Source: Aradus depressus (lineage: Eukaryota > Arthropoda > Insecta > Hemiptera > Aradidae). From it: a stretch of DNA of 64,000 nt. Shown piece after piece: positions 1 to 12,800 of the stretch. The stretch covers positions 54,040,108 to 54,104,107 of the forward strand of contig OY759217.1 in the NCBI GenBank assembly GCA_963662175.1, written 5' to 3'. How positions within the stretch are numbered: position 1 is the stretch's first letter; the number at the start of each line of letters is the position of its first letter. The position numbers and the translations under genes are program-made. The notes under the pieces were generated by a model. It was not told where the DNA came from, searched no databases, and saw only the letters and a program-made list of their open reading frames with translations.

Positions 1-3
1 ATA

Positions 4-348
4 ATGAGGTTTCAACTTTCGAGTCTAAATGCTGAGCGAACTTGTCACAAGTTTAGCAAAAATTCTATGGGAGAAGACTTCAAGCTCAGTGATGCTACCA
101 TAATCAGAGTAGAGAAGGAGCACATAGACTGTTTTTTCTATAAAACTTCTTTCAAGGATGTTGATTTCAAGATAGTCAAAATAAACGAAAGACGCACAAG
201 GACACCACTTTCTCCTTTACCTGCTTTCCAATTAAAGAGAGCTTACAATAACACAATACCAATCAAAAAAAAAAAAAAATACGAAGACCTTATGTATATA
301 TTTATTACGAACCAATGCAATTTAAAAAAGTCACAGCCATTTTTATGA
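4..348 (+). CDS. Unrecognised open frame at the left edge
   Basis: An open frame of 114 codons runs from the window edge to a stop at 346-348. It is Lys/Arg-rich and includes an internal poly-A run read as lysines (about residues 88-92). I recognise no family, membrane segment or motif. It could be the 3' end of a decayed transposon gene or chance. The frame may continue to the left of the window, so its start cannot be judged. Confidence 0.2.
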   Translation: MRFQLSSLNAERTCHKFSKNSMGEDFKLSDATIIRVEKEHIDCFFYKTSFKDVDFKIVKINERRTRTPLSPLPAFQLKRAYNNTIPIKKKKKYEDLMYIFITNQCNLKKSQPFL

Positions 349-455
349 TAGTTTAAGTTGTGAAGTAAAAGGACAATAATTTAAACATTGGTTAGAATAA
401 GTTTTCATTGAAAGAGCTAACCATAACAAGTAGCTACTATAATCTTCATTTGAAG

Positions 456-459
<4 letters not shown>

Positions 460-494
<35 letters not shown>

Positions 495-692
495 CTTGGC
501 CTTATGTACGATGCATTTAGCCATAACTCTTATAATGGTGTTTTACCTAATTATTTACGACATCCATGGCCCCGGGAGGGAGTTCTATCTACGAAATAAA
601 ACTCACTCCCGGACGGGATTCGAACCCGCAAACCATAGTGAGACCAAGCGACCAGAGCCCTACGCTCTAGCCCGCACGGCCACCATGGCTCC
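460..692 (-). mobile_element. tRNA-derived SINE, family 1, with poly-A tail
   Basis: Read on the minus strand, the element starts with a tRNA-like head. A box-A-like segment lies near 670-685 and a box B (GGTTCGAATCC) near 615-625. A tRNA-unrelated body follows, ending in a long A run (the T run at 462-494). Head, body and tail are in the order expected for an RNA polymerase III SINE. A second copy lies at 52677-52877. Confidence 0.8.
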
Positions 693-762
693 CATGAAGA
701 CCATGAAGTCTAAAACATGTACTGTTGTGTATTATTTTTTACTATGGTATTTTTCTAAATAA

Positions 763-2009
763 AGCAAAACTATACGAACCCTCTGTTTTTATTTGGAACA
801 TATGAAACAAACTATTTCCATCTCATCCAAATGGCACAACTTACGTTTTTATTAAAAACTACTCAAATTAGTTTAATCAATAGTGGCACATCTATTAAAT
901 TTCGCCATTTTGAAAAGAAAATTGTAGAACTTAATATAATCGATCAATAAGGACAATGAAAACAAACCAGTAATCATAACAAAACTTAAAATTTTTGTTG
1001 ATATTATTGTTATTTATATCAATGTAAATTACTACAACTAGTAATCTTCATTTCCTCCAAGATACCTATTTTTGAGTTGTGTCACTATTTCCGCCGGTGA
1101 GCGATATGTATAAAATTATATTAAAACTAAAGAAAAGAAAATAATGAAAAAATATAAAAGTTTGACCTCATAGCTCATGTTGGACTCCATATCTAAAGTG
1201 CAGAAAATTATCCAGAGACCAGGAAGTGATAGGAGCTCTTTTCATGCCCAATTTTGCGAAATCTTTGTCATCTGTTGCGTACTGTCTTTCTTATATTATA
1301 GATGTTTCAAGTACCCACACAGACATACAAATTATTACATATAGAATTGAATAATTAGGGAATGAGGGCGCTCAACTGCTATGGTCATTTACGTTTATTA
1401 TTACATACAGATTAAAAAAATTCCGGTCATAACTACAAAAGGATAAGAATATGCGAAATGGACCATTTAAAAAAATCTATTGCCGCCATGTTGTCGGATG
1501 TACCCTTTTTTTACCTTCCGGAGTTTCGCTTTTTAGAATAATATTTTATTAATTAGTCGAATTTCGATGACTGATGTTACAACAACAATTGGGCCATCTA
1601 TGAAAAAAAATAATAAACTGAATTATCAAAAACTTTGTACGTTTATAGATTTCGTATTTCTGTTGAACATACCTAATATGGTGTTTTTAAATTCAATTAT
1701 ATACGGAAAATGACAAGACGATTTTTTGCCATAAGCAAAAGGTACTAATCACTTTCAATATATTGATACGTAAATTTTCCTTTTTGATTTTTTTTTTCTA
1801 TAAACCCTAAAACAGGTAATTGGGAACTTGTGAAATAGATTCTAGAGAAAATTGCAGTGGCATTGTATTAATTGTCATCAACCTAAATTTTCGGAACGAA
1901 ATATTATTTATATAATTTTAATGAACAATGAATCCTCGTCAGTATGATCTTTTGAATTTTCAGAAAGAAATGAAATTAAAATGAAAAAGAAGGAAAGAAT
2001 AACCTAATG
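763..2009. other. AT-rich stretch with no recognised gene
   Basis: I see no coding segment with splice signals, no RNA gene and no clear repeat here. The base composition is strongly AT-rich, like the introns elsewhere in the window. Confidence 0.6.
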
Positions 2010-2590
2010 TAAAGAATGCTTCTCAGTCAGCATATCTGCGAATAAGAACAAATCTAGAACATAAACATACCTGTATCTTCGTAGTTTTCAATTCAATAAC
2101 TCAGCGGAGTATCAAAGCTGACATGAAGAACACCTTGAGATAATCCTCAGCCTGTATATCTGCGAAAAAAAAACAGAAATGGAAGTGCTATTAAATATAA
2201 TAAGACTGTATTTAAATTTAGAACAAAAACATACCTGTATGTTCGAAGTTTTCAGTTGAATAACTCAGTGGAGTATCAAAATGACATGAAGACAATTTGA
2301 GATGTTCCTCAGCCAGTATATCTGCGAATAAAAACAGAAATAGAGGCGCTATTAAATATAATAAGACAGTATTTAAATTTAGAACAAAAACATACCTCTA
2401 TGTTCGAAGTTTTCAATTGAATAACTCAGTGGAGTATCAAAGCTGACATGAAGAAAATCTTGAGATGCTCAGCCAGTAAATCTGCGAATAAAAATAGAAA
2501 TAGAAGTGCTATTAAATATAAAAGGACAGTATTTGAATTTAGAACAAAAACATACCTTTATGTTCGAAGTTTTCAATTGAATAACTAAGC
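2010..2590 (-). repeat. Tandem array of exon-like cassettes (about 160-bp units)
   Basis: Three complete units and two partial ones repeat every 160-164 bp. On the minus strand each complete unit has a pyrimidine tract ending CGCAG, then an 86-89 nt block, then a GTATG donor. The blocks are 2071-2159, 2235-2321 and 2396-2481. The fourth, from 2556, is cut off near 2590. Only the middle block stays open throughout in one frame. All three share an early stop in the frame that would follow exon 4499-4692. The array lies just downstream of the terminal exon of the minus-strand gene. It may be a set of duplicated alternative or non-coding exons, or simply a minisatellite that carries splice-like signals. 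Confidence 0.55.
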
Positions 2591-2714
2591 GTATTTTTAG
2601 TGGAATAAGAATGTTATTTTATTTTTTGTGGGATAAGACAATGTAAAAGTTAAACAAATTATTTTGAGTAGTGCAGTACATTAACAGAGATGGCAACAAT
2701 ATATTCGGACATTC

Positions 2715-2844
2715 TTATTTATTTGGTTTTACACAGAAGGATGAGGGGCTGGCTTCAGAGCCTTCCTTTTTCGACAACCGCTTTATCAAATTGTCGATCT
2801 CACTTTTTGTTCGGATCTTCACTTTGGAGGTCACATTGTCATAC
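2715..2844 (-). CDS. Terminal exon of the unrecognised gene
   Basis: The acceptor is TTTGTTTGTAG just right of 2844. One base completes an Arg codon with the two bases left by exon 4499-4692. Then follow 42 codons, beginning [10 protein letters not shown] and including [13 protein letters not shown], and the stop at 2715-2717. An AATAAA-type signal on the minus strand lies about 90 bp downstream (near 2616-2622), consistent with a transcript end before the cassette array. Confidence 0.72.
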
Positions 2845-3852
2845 CTACAAACAAATAACAAATATTATAAGAAAATAAAAACAAATGAATTACAATATTG
2901 GTTTCTGGTATATAATTGTCCCTATTACATCACATTATCTCAAGGGCTAATGAATCTCGACATCTTCTCAGACCATCCAATTATAATAAAATTTTAAATA
3001 TAGATACTGTAAATATTATTTTATAATATACAATAAAACTGAAAGGAGAAAAGAAAACATATTCTAGGCGTTTAGTTGATGGTTTCAACTTGACACAAAC
3101 TCGAGAGAGGAGGATCCTCCACAGTTCTACTATCCTAGCTATGATTGACTGAGGCCCCATCTAGATTGTGTCCATGTAGAGATGGATTTTTTCCCTCCAG
3201 TTTGTTTGTTTTTGTTTATAGTTTGCTTGAGTCTAGAATGAACATTGTTTTAATGATACATTTAGATTTATTATTATTATTCTGAATCCTTCATTCAAAC
3301 AAATCACCTCCCCCCCTCCTCATATGATTCCTACAACTAACCGCTGACATTATTCTTGCTATAAGTACTTTAAAATCTTTCCTTTCTTTGAAGTGAAAAC
3401 TTCTTTAGGCGCGCTCTGAACGAAATTGAACTGTCAGCTTCGGGTCGGTCACGCTCTGAATCGTGTATACTCGGCCCAGTCGTCATCAGCCATGTTTACT
3501 GTCTAACAAGGAGTGCATCGTTTCAAGAACAACGTTTTTATTATTATTACGTTATTTCATCTATCTAACATAAACCTATTGTTTCATTCTTAGAATATAA
3601 TAGCAATGAAGAAGTCCAATCATAGCAAAATTCAATTAAATAATTAATTCACAAATATGATTATATATTTTGTAACTAATATCACTTTATGAGTATATAA
3701 ATAAAAATAAGTAATTTTATATAAGAATAATAATTATTTATATAATAATCACCTTCTTTCTGATTCACCAAACTTATCCGAAGTAATCCATTATATAATA
3801 CTTCGGATAAGTTTGGTGAATCAGAAATAAATATATATATATATACACATTG

Positions 3853-3883
<31 letters not shown>

Positions 3884-6800
3884 TTAGAAAATCAGAAGTT
3901 TTCACTTCTGTCGTGTGGTCATAAGCACACACCCATGCGATTTTTTAAAATGTAGAACATTTTTGTTGAGGTTATTCAATAATACCGTTATACAGTAGGT
4001 TATTGAAGATAACCCGACTTTCGTTGACCCCAGCTCCCCTGGAACTATCAAGCGACTCCAACACTTCTGGAACCATCAAGTGACTCCAACACTTCTGGAA
4101 CCATCAAGTGACTCCAGCATCCCTGGAACTATCAAGTGACTCCAACACTTCTGGAACCATCAAGTGACTCCATCATCCCTGGGACTATCAAGTGACTCCA
4201 GCGTCCAACTATCAAAGTATCAAGATATTTTATTTGATGAGTCGTACGTACATACTTAAAATAATGACGAGGTCGCGTGTGTGTTTATATATCTGTAAAT
4301 ATTGAAACTATTGCAATTCGATGTTAAATATAAAACCTCTTCAACTCTTCATGGATTCATTGAGATTGTTTTCCATCTTTTTTGACTCCCTAGTAAAACC
4401 TTTAATGTCTCCCATTAATTGTTGATAGTTTGAGAATTTAGGAGCCCTGTTGATATGGCGGATCCCGGCCAGCCCTATTTGCCCCCCTTCCAATATACCT
4501 GTTGATATGGCGGATCCCGGCCAGCCTCTCCGCTTGCTCCTTCTTTCGGAGCAGAAGACCTCGCTTCACGTAGCTCCTGACCAGGAAGTCGTCGTCCACG
4601 TCAAATGTGTCGATCCTCTGTATGATGTGTCTCTCCTTGAGCCACACTCTCCCGTATTCCATCGATAGAAGCAGCCACATGTTCACTTCTTCCTTCAAAA
4701 CAAACATAGATACGAGGTGTAGCTATTAAAGAACTAGACTATTCCTCGCAGAATAGTACTAGAACAGAAAACTCAATAGGACATTTCACCCTATTTATAT
4801 TTAAGGTCTTAGTGGAACTGTGGAGACCTCCCTCTGAGTTCCCCATTATAGTGATCGCCATCTGGCAAGAAAACAAATAAACTGACCACGTGTAAAAAGT
4901 GTGATATTCAAGGTGTTGTTTTTCGGCTATGTGTATATACAAAATCAATAAAAAAAAACTTTAGCTTTATCCATTACTAGTTTATCATTAATTCAGTTTA
5001 GGAGACCTACAATAATTGTAGGTCTCCTAAACTGAATTACAACACTCGTTTCAATTCACTTTTGTGGTCACCAATAAGTGAATTGAAACGAGTGTTGTAT
5101 ACACGTATATTCTCGTAAGTTTCTTATTCATCTTTAATATTACGTTAATACCAATTAAGAACTGGTAATAATAATGGCCGAAAATGATCCCGTAAGCCAG
5201 TGCTTTGTAGTGGATCGAGTAAGCATCAAAATACCCCCGTTTTGGATAGAGAAACTCGAAATTTGGTTTTACCAAGTGGAAGCCCAATTCACCATTAATC
5301 GCGTAACTACAGAGGACACAAAATTTAATTACTTGGTCGCGCAGTTAGAACCAAAATTTATTGAATATATATGGCACATAATTCAAACTAATCGTGCTGA
5401 TAAATACTCAGCCGCTAAAGAAAGATTATTAACTAGTTTTAAGGAAAGCGAAGATAAAAAATCAAACGGTTAGTCATCGGATTAGAAATTGGCGATGAAA
5501 AACCTAGTCAGTTTTTGAGACGGATGACATCCTTAGCTGGAGAGGAAATAACCGAAAAAGTATTAAAAACCTTATCGATTGAAAAATTGCCAGATTCAGT
5601 AAAAAATATTTTAGTAATCAGTGATGAAGGCCTAGAAAAGTTAGCTGTCATGGCTGACAAGATTATGGAGATGAGCTCACACTCACAAGATTATTCAGTT
5701 GCAACATCTAATCCAAATACGACTCAACTTCACCATCAAACTGACCTACATACCAGAATTTCTAACTTAGAAAACCAAATCGAAGCTTTTAATTTCAGAG
5801 AACGTTCAATTGAAAGAAATACAAATCGTCGTGCTATGCGCAGTCGATCTCGCAGCAAACAACGATACGACCCAAAAGGTAAATATTGTTATTATCATTT
5901 TCGATTTGGTGTCAATTGCAAGCCTGAAAAATGCCAACAACCTTGCACAAACAGCAACTGAACTAACGGCAGCTTCAGTTGCTGATAAATTTCGTAAATG
6001 CCGTTTATTTATTTCTGATCGCAAAACCGGTTTGCGATTTTTAGTTGACAGTGGCGCAGAAGTATCATTACTACCCGCAACAAAACAATCTAAGCCAAGT
6101 CAAGATGCTGCTAATAATACGGAGATTCCAACTTTTGGTAGCAAAATATTAGATGTTGATCTGGGACTGCGGAGACAGTTTCAATGGCAATTCATAGTTG
6201 CTAAAATAAAGCGAGGAATTTTGGGAGCTGACTTCTTAAAAGAATTTAATCTTCTAATAGACATAAAAGGAAAACGTTTAATTGATGGTACGACAAAGCT
6301 GACCGTTGGTGGCGAAGTCGCATCCATTTCAGAAGGAGACTTGATTAGTGCGGTAAACAAATCCTCAAGGTTCCACGATCTACTTGCCGTATATCCTAAT
6401 CTAACAATACCAAATTTCACTCCTTCTAACGTTAAACATGATGTCGCACATGTTATTGAGACCACGGGCGGTCCAGTATTTTGTAGGCCACGACGACTGG
6501 ACTCTGTGGACTCAAACTAGCTAAAGAAGAATTTCGATTTATGCTCGATAATAATATTATACGTCCTTCAAGATCTCCTTGGGCTAGCCCACTGCACATG
6601 GTTTGTAAAAAAGATGGAACATCAAGACCTTGTGGAGATTACAGGCGTTTAAACGACCTTACAATTCCAGATAGATATCCTATCCCTAGAATCCAGGATT
6701 TTCACTATATTCTCAACGGTATCAAAATATTTTCTAAACTCGACCAGTTCAAGGCGTATTTTCAAATCCCAATTGTCGAAAAAGATAAACAGAAAACAGC

Positions 6801-9800
6801 GATAATAACCCCGTTTGGGCTCTATGAGTTTAATGTCATGAGTTTTGGCTTGAAAACTGCGCCTGCGACATTTCAACGCTTTATTAACCAAGTTGTTTCT
6901 GGGTTAGATTTTGTGTTTCCTTATTTGGACGACATTCTTATAGCATCGAACTCCTTATCAGAACACAGAAATCATTTAAAACAAGTTTTTGATCGACTCC
7001 ATAATCATGGTCTCCGAATTAATCTCTCGAAATCGCTTTTAGGAGTTGAACGGATAGATTTTTTAGGATACCATATTACAACTGCCGGATCAACACCGTT
7101 GCCGGACAAAGTTAAAGTGATCCAGGATTATCCACTTCCGAAAACAGTTCATGAATTGCGTACCTTTTTGGGTTCAGTCAATTTTTATAGACGATACCTC
7201 AGAAACGCTGCACAAACTCAAGCTATACTGCATGATTATTTAAGAGGAGCCAAGAAAAAAGATCATTCTCCAGTTAAATGGACCGAAGAGGCCAGTCAAA
7301 TGTTCGAAAAGTGTAAAGCAGACTTGGTGAATACAACTTTTCCCAATGTAGCTCTTCCTCTGAACCTTACAACTGATGCCTCGGACGTCGCAATTGGGTG
7401 TTACAACAATAGGAAAATGGTGCCTGGTGTCCAATCTCGTTTTACTCAAAAAAATTGAACGATCCACAAAAAGCGTACAGCACTGTAGCGACCTATGTAT
7501 CGGAGGATCCAACATGGATTTAGGAACTCACCATACAGCTTCCATTTACGGCCGACAGGTGCATCCAAGTCAGTCCTCAAGAAACCTTTGTACAAGCTTG
7601 TTTCGATTAAAATTGATGTCCCCAAATAAATGTGTTGGGTATTAATATTATTAGAATTAAGCCCCCAACAATTGGTGACCCCGTATTGAACTGTTCAACA
7701 TTATTTATAGTGATATTTCAAGTAAGTAGTGTAAAATGTCTACAAGTGAAAGTGGGATCGGTGCAGAAGCACATTTTCCTAACATGGCCGAAGCGAGCCA
7801 CAACCTCGAAGCAAGTAAGGTTAGCATTAAAATTCCCCCTTTTTGGCAACAAAAACCTGAAATATGGTTTTACCAAATTGAAGCACAATTTAATATTAAT
7901 AAAATTACATCGGAGGAAACAAAATTTAATTATGTGGTATCACAAATGGATCCGAAGTATATAGAAAACATTTGGGATATCATTCAAGGGACTGCTACAA
8001 ATAAATATACTAGAGCTAAGGAAACACTTCTTAATATTTTTAAAGAAAGTGAACAATGTAAGATTAAGAAATTAATTACGGGATTAGATCTCGGAGATAT
8101 GAGGCCTAGTCAATTATTGAGAAAAATGCGGAACCTGGCTGGTACTGATATTTCTGACACAGTTTTAAAAACACTCTGGTTAGAAAAACTCCCAGATTCT
8201 ATAAAGAATGTTCTCATTGTTAGTGAGGAAACTTTAGACAAAATAGCCATTATAGCTGACAAAATTGTGGAAATGAACCCACATAGAGACATATGTAGTG
8301 CTGATAGTAGACCCAGTCAAGATGCTCTAATTCAAGAATTGTTAACTAAAATTTCAAGCCTCGAGTTACAAATAAATGAAATCTCCGGTCGGTCTCGTTC
8401 TCACCACCGAGACCACAGTCGCAACCGTGGTACTAGCAAACCCAGAAAACGATTTGACCCACAGGGTAAATATTGTTTTTTTCATTTCCAGTTTGGAAAA
8501 AAATGCTACCCTGATAAATGTCGTCAACCATGCGCCTGGAAAAGTCAGGAAAACTCCAACCTGCAGTAGAGATTGCGACGAGCTCTATTGCAGATAATAT
8601 TGAAAATCGTCGAAATTTCCGCTTATTTGTTAATGACAAAAAAACGGGTGGGCGATTTCTTATTGACAGTGGAGCCGATATTTCTTTAATTCCAGCCAAG
8701 GCTACAGATAAAATTACATCTTCTAACTTTAAATTATATGCTGCAAACGGCACGTCCATACCTACCTACGGCGTCACATTACTGACACTGGATCTAGGAC
8801 TTCGTCGTGAATTTAGGTGGTTATTTATAAAAGCTGACATAACTCGAGGGATAATTGGTGCAGATTTCTTGAATCATTTTAACTTATTGATTGACTTACA
8901 TAAACATAGATTAATTGATGCAGTCACTAAACTTAGCACTTCAGGTAGTGTACTGGCTGTATCAGGAAACGAAGTCATTAGCACAATAAATAAGTCTCAA
9001 GCAAAGTTTGCACATCTGTTCACCTTATACCCTGAATTAACGAAGCCATCATTTTCGCCCAATCACACGAAACATAATATTCAACACTATATCACCACCA
9101 CAGGATCTCCAGTGCATTGTAAGGCAAGACCTCTCGCTCCTAAACGATTACAACAGGCCAAACGGGAATTTCAATTTATGTTGGATCAAAATATTATCCG
9201 ACCATCGAGTTCAGAATGGGCAAGTCCGTTACATGTAGTTGATAAAAAAGATGGATCTATCCGTCCTTGTGGTGATTATCGCTTATTAAATGCCAAGACC
9301 GTACCAGATAGATATCCTATACCTCGCATAGAAGACTTCCATCACATATTAAATGGAGCTACTATTTTTTCTAAAATAGATTTACATAAAGCATACTACC
9401 AAATTCCGATAGCAGAGGAAGACAAAAGCAAAACGGCTATAATTACACCTTTTGGTTTATACGAATTCAACGTTATGAGTTTTGGTCTCAGGAATGCCCC
9501 TTCCACCTTCCAACGATTTATTAACACAGTGTTTCATGGTTTGGATTTTGTTTTTCCGTTCATGGATGACATCCTGGTCGCTTCAGCTACGGAAGAAGAA
9601 CACTGTGAACATCTTCGTCTTATTTTTGAACGACTACAACGTTTTGGTCTCCGCATTAATGCTTCAAAATCAGAGTTAGGTGTTGAAGAATTACAATTTT
9701 TGGGCTACTTGATCACGCAAGATGGTTCCAGACCAGTACCTGAGAAGGTAAAGGCAATCAGAGATTTTAAATTACCAGAGACAGTACAACAACTTCGTGC

Positions 9801-12800
9801 ATTTCTAGGTGTCATTAACTTTTATAGACGATATATAAGAAATGCAGCGGAAACTCAGGCTATCCTTCATGACTACTTAAAAGGTTCCAAGAAAAATGAT
9901 AAAACTAAAATAGTCTGGACTAAGGAGGCTATACAACAATTTGAACGCTGTAAAGATGATTTAGTAGATGCTACACTCCTAACTTTTCCAGATTCACGAT
10001 TTCCGCTGGCGGTTTTTACTGATGCGTCTGATATAGCAGTGGGAGCTGTATTACAGCAGCACGAACAATCCGGATGGAAACCTATCGCTTTTTATTCCAA
10101 AAAATTAAATGATGCTCAAAAAGCCTATAGTGCTTACGACAAGGAATTATTAGCAATTTATTTGGCAATTAAACAATTTAAGCATCTACTGGAGGCACAA
10201 ACATTTACAATATTTACCGATCATAAGCCTATTACATATGCATTCTTCCAGAAAAATGATAAAGCATCGCCACGTCAAGTACGCCACTTACAATATATTT
10301 CGCAGTTTACAACCGACATTCGACATATTAGTGGAAAAGCTAACATAGTGGCCGACACGTTTTCAAGACTTGAAGAAGTTTCAGTAATTGACTATGAAGA
10401 AATTGCTCGCAATCAAGAAAATGATCAGGAATTACCAACATTATTACAAGACTCCAGTTTAAATATGAAACAATGCAACATAATGTCAAAAAAGCCTCTC
10501 TGGTGCGATGTAGCTACGAACAATATCCGACCCTACATCCCAGAAGCGTTTCGCTACGAAATATTTAAGCAAATCCATAATTTGGCACATCCAGGAGTCA
10601 AAACAACAGTGAAACAAATAACGTCAAAATTCATATGGCCAGCCATCAAAAATGATATTAGAAAATGGACTCAAAGTTGCTTGAGTTGTCAACGCAACAA
10701 AGTGTCACGCCATACAAGGTCAGAAATAGGGACGTTCGAACCACCGGATGGACGATTTAGTGTCGTTCATGTGGACGTCATTGGGCCATTGCCACCCTCA
10801 CAAGGAAATATTTACTGCATGACCTGTATCGACCGATTTACGAGTTGGATGGAAGTAATTCCTATGGCTAATAATACTGCAGAAACAATTGCAAAATTAT
10901 TTTATAGTAATTGGATCGCAAGGTTTGGAGCGCCAGCTTCCATAGTAACTGACCAAGGCCGACAGTTTGTTAGTGAACTTTTTACCAATTTAGCTTCGTT
11001 ATGTGGAGCAAAAATACAGCATACGACACCTTATCATCCGCAATCGAACGGTAAGGTGGAGCGCTTACACAGGACTTTAAAAGCCGCAATTAGGGCTCAG
11101 AATAATCCGACATGGACAGATAGTTTACCTACAGTCTTGTTAGGAATGCGTACAGCATTAAGGGATGGTTCGCAACATTCCATCGCAGAAATGGTTTATG
11201 GGACTACGATAAGAATCCCAGGAGAATTTTTTGATCCATCGTCACTTCCTGTGAATACAGACAATTTTGTGTCTGATCTTCAACAATATATGGCACAATT
11301 AAGACCAATGGATTCACGTAAAGCTTGCAACAAATCACTGTTCAGGCATAAGGCTTTGGACTCGTGCTCACACGTATTTTTACGAGTAGATCGTGTCAAA
11401 AAGTCTTTGGAACCACCATATGAAGGGCCATTTGAGGTAATCGTTCGACAAGATAAATATTTCACCCTTAGAATTAAAAACAAGGACACCAACATATCTG
11501 TGGATAGACTAAAACCTGCACATTTAATGGTAACTGGATTAGATCATAGTGACACGTTCAGTGAGGGTACGGGCACGAAAAAATTACAACCAAAGACGAG
11601 CACAACAAAGATACCTCCAACAACCCTTGCCGAGCATCAGCAACAAAAGTCGTCCCGCAGTGGCAGAATTGTTCATTTCCCACGACGTTTTCTTGACGAG
11701 CTACAGGCAAGAGAGAAACATACCAGACGATGAGATAAGTGTTGTGAAAAGTTATACGCATAAGTTTTTCTAATTTCTGAACATTTTATGTTACACACTA
11801 TGTTATACATTGTATACTATGTTTTATGTTGTTTACAATATCTATATATTTTTTTTTTTTTCTCTTTGCCATAAATGGGGCTGTCAGGTTGCCTTGTGTC
11901 GTTACTTAGTAACTGAGGAAGGAGTATTGTAGCGACCTATGTATCGGAGGATCCAACATGGATTTAGGAACTCACCATACAGCTTCCATTTACGGCCGAC
12001 AGGTGCATCCAAGTCAGTCCTCAAGAAACCTTTGTACAAGCTTGTTTCGATTAAAATTGATGTCCCCAAATAAATGTGTTGGGTATTAATATTATTAGAA
12101 TTAAGCCCCCAACAGCACCTACGACCGTGAATTGCTGGGGATATACCTCTGTATCAAACAGTTTAAGTACCTGTTGAAAGGACGTGATTTTACGATAACC
12201 ACTGATCACAAGCCCTTAATTTATGCGTTCAAGCAGAAAAAATGAAAAAGCGTCTCCTAGACAACAGCCACAACTACAGTTCATTTCTCAATTTTCTACA
12301 AGTATTTTGCACGTAAAAGGTAAAGACAATGTTGTTGCTGACACCTTATCGCGTATTGAAGAAATTAATCAATCTAATGTAGACTATGAACTCATATCGG
12401 AAGCCCAGGCTAATGACACAGAATTAGAACAACTGCTACATCACAAAACTCAACACAGCCTCGCATTTAAAAAATATCCTCTGGCGTCAGAAAAATCGTT
12501 ATGGTGCGATGTTTCAACGCCAACCATTAGACCATTCATTCCACAATCCTTCCGAATGTCAACATTTAAAGCCATGCACAATTTAGCTCATCAAGGTGTC
12601 AAGACCACGGTGAAGCTAATCACCTCAAAGTTTATTTGTCCGAACATTCGTGACGATGTCAGAAAATGGACACAGGCCTGTGTTAGCTGCCAGAGAAGTA
12701 AAATCCACCGACACACCAAATCTGATATACAGCACCTTGAAGAGCCAGATGAACGATTTCACACAATTCACATCGACATTGTGGGACCACTTCCACCGTC

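Larger units (their letters stand above)
7484..12114 (+). mobile_element. Young CsRn1-clade Ty3/gypsy LTR retrotransposon, apparently intact
   Basis: The element is 4,631 bp long. Both 187-bp LTRs (TGT...ACA) read as identical. The target duplication is GCAC (7480-7483 and 12115-12118). A primer-binding site, gag, one pol frame and a polypurine tract are in standard order, and there is no env. The CHCC gag motif, a primer-binding site that fits tRNA-Trp, and the short 4-bp duplication are features I associate with the CsRn1 clade. Identical LTRs and open frames imply very recent insertion. Confidence 0.95.

Noticed and set aside
2671..2997. 108-codon plus-strand frame
   Set aside because: It lies antisense to the well-supported terminal exon 2715-2844 and has no recognisable content.
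7240..7645. Frames crossing the 5' junction of the younger retroelement
   Set aside because: They run across the insertion boundary and the LTR, so they are by-products of the nesting.
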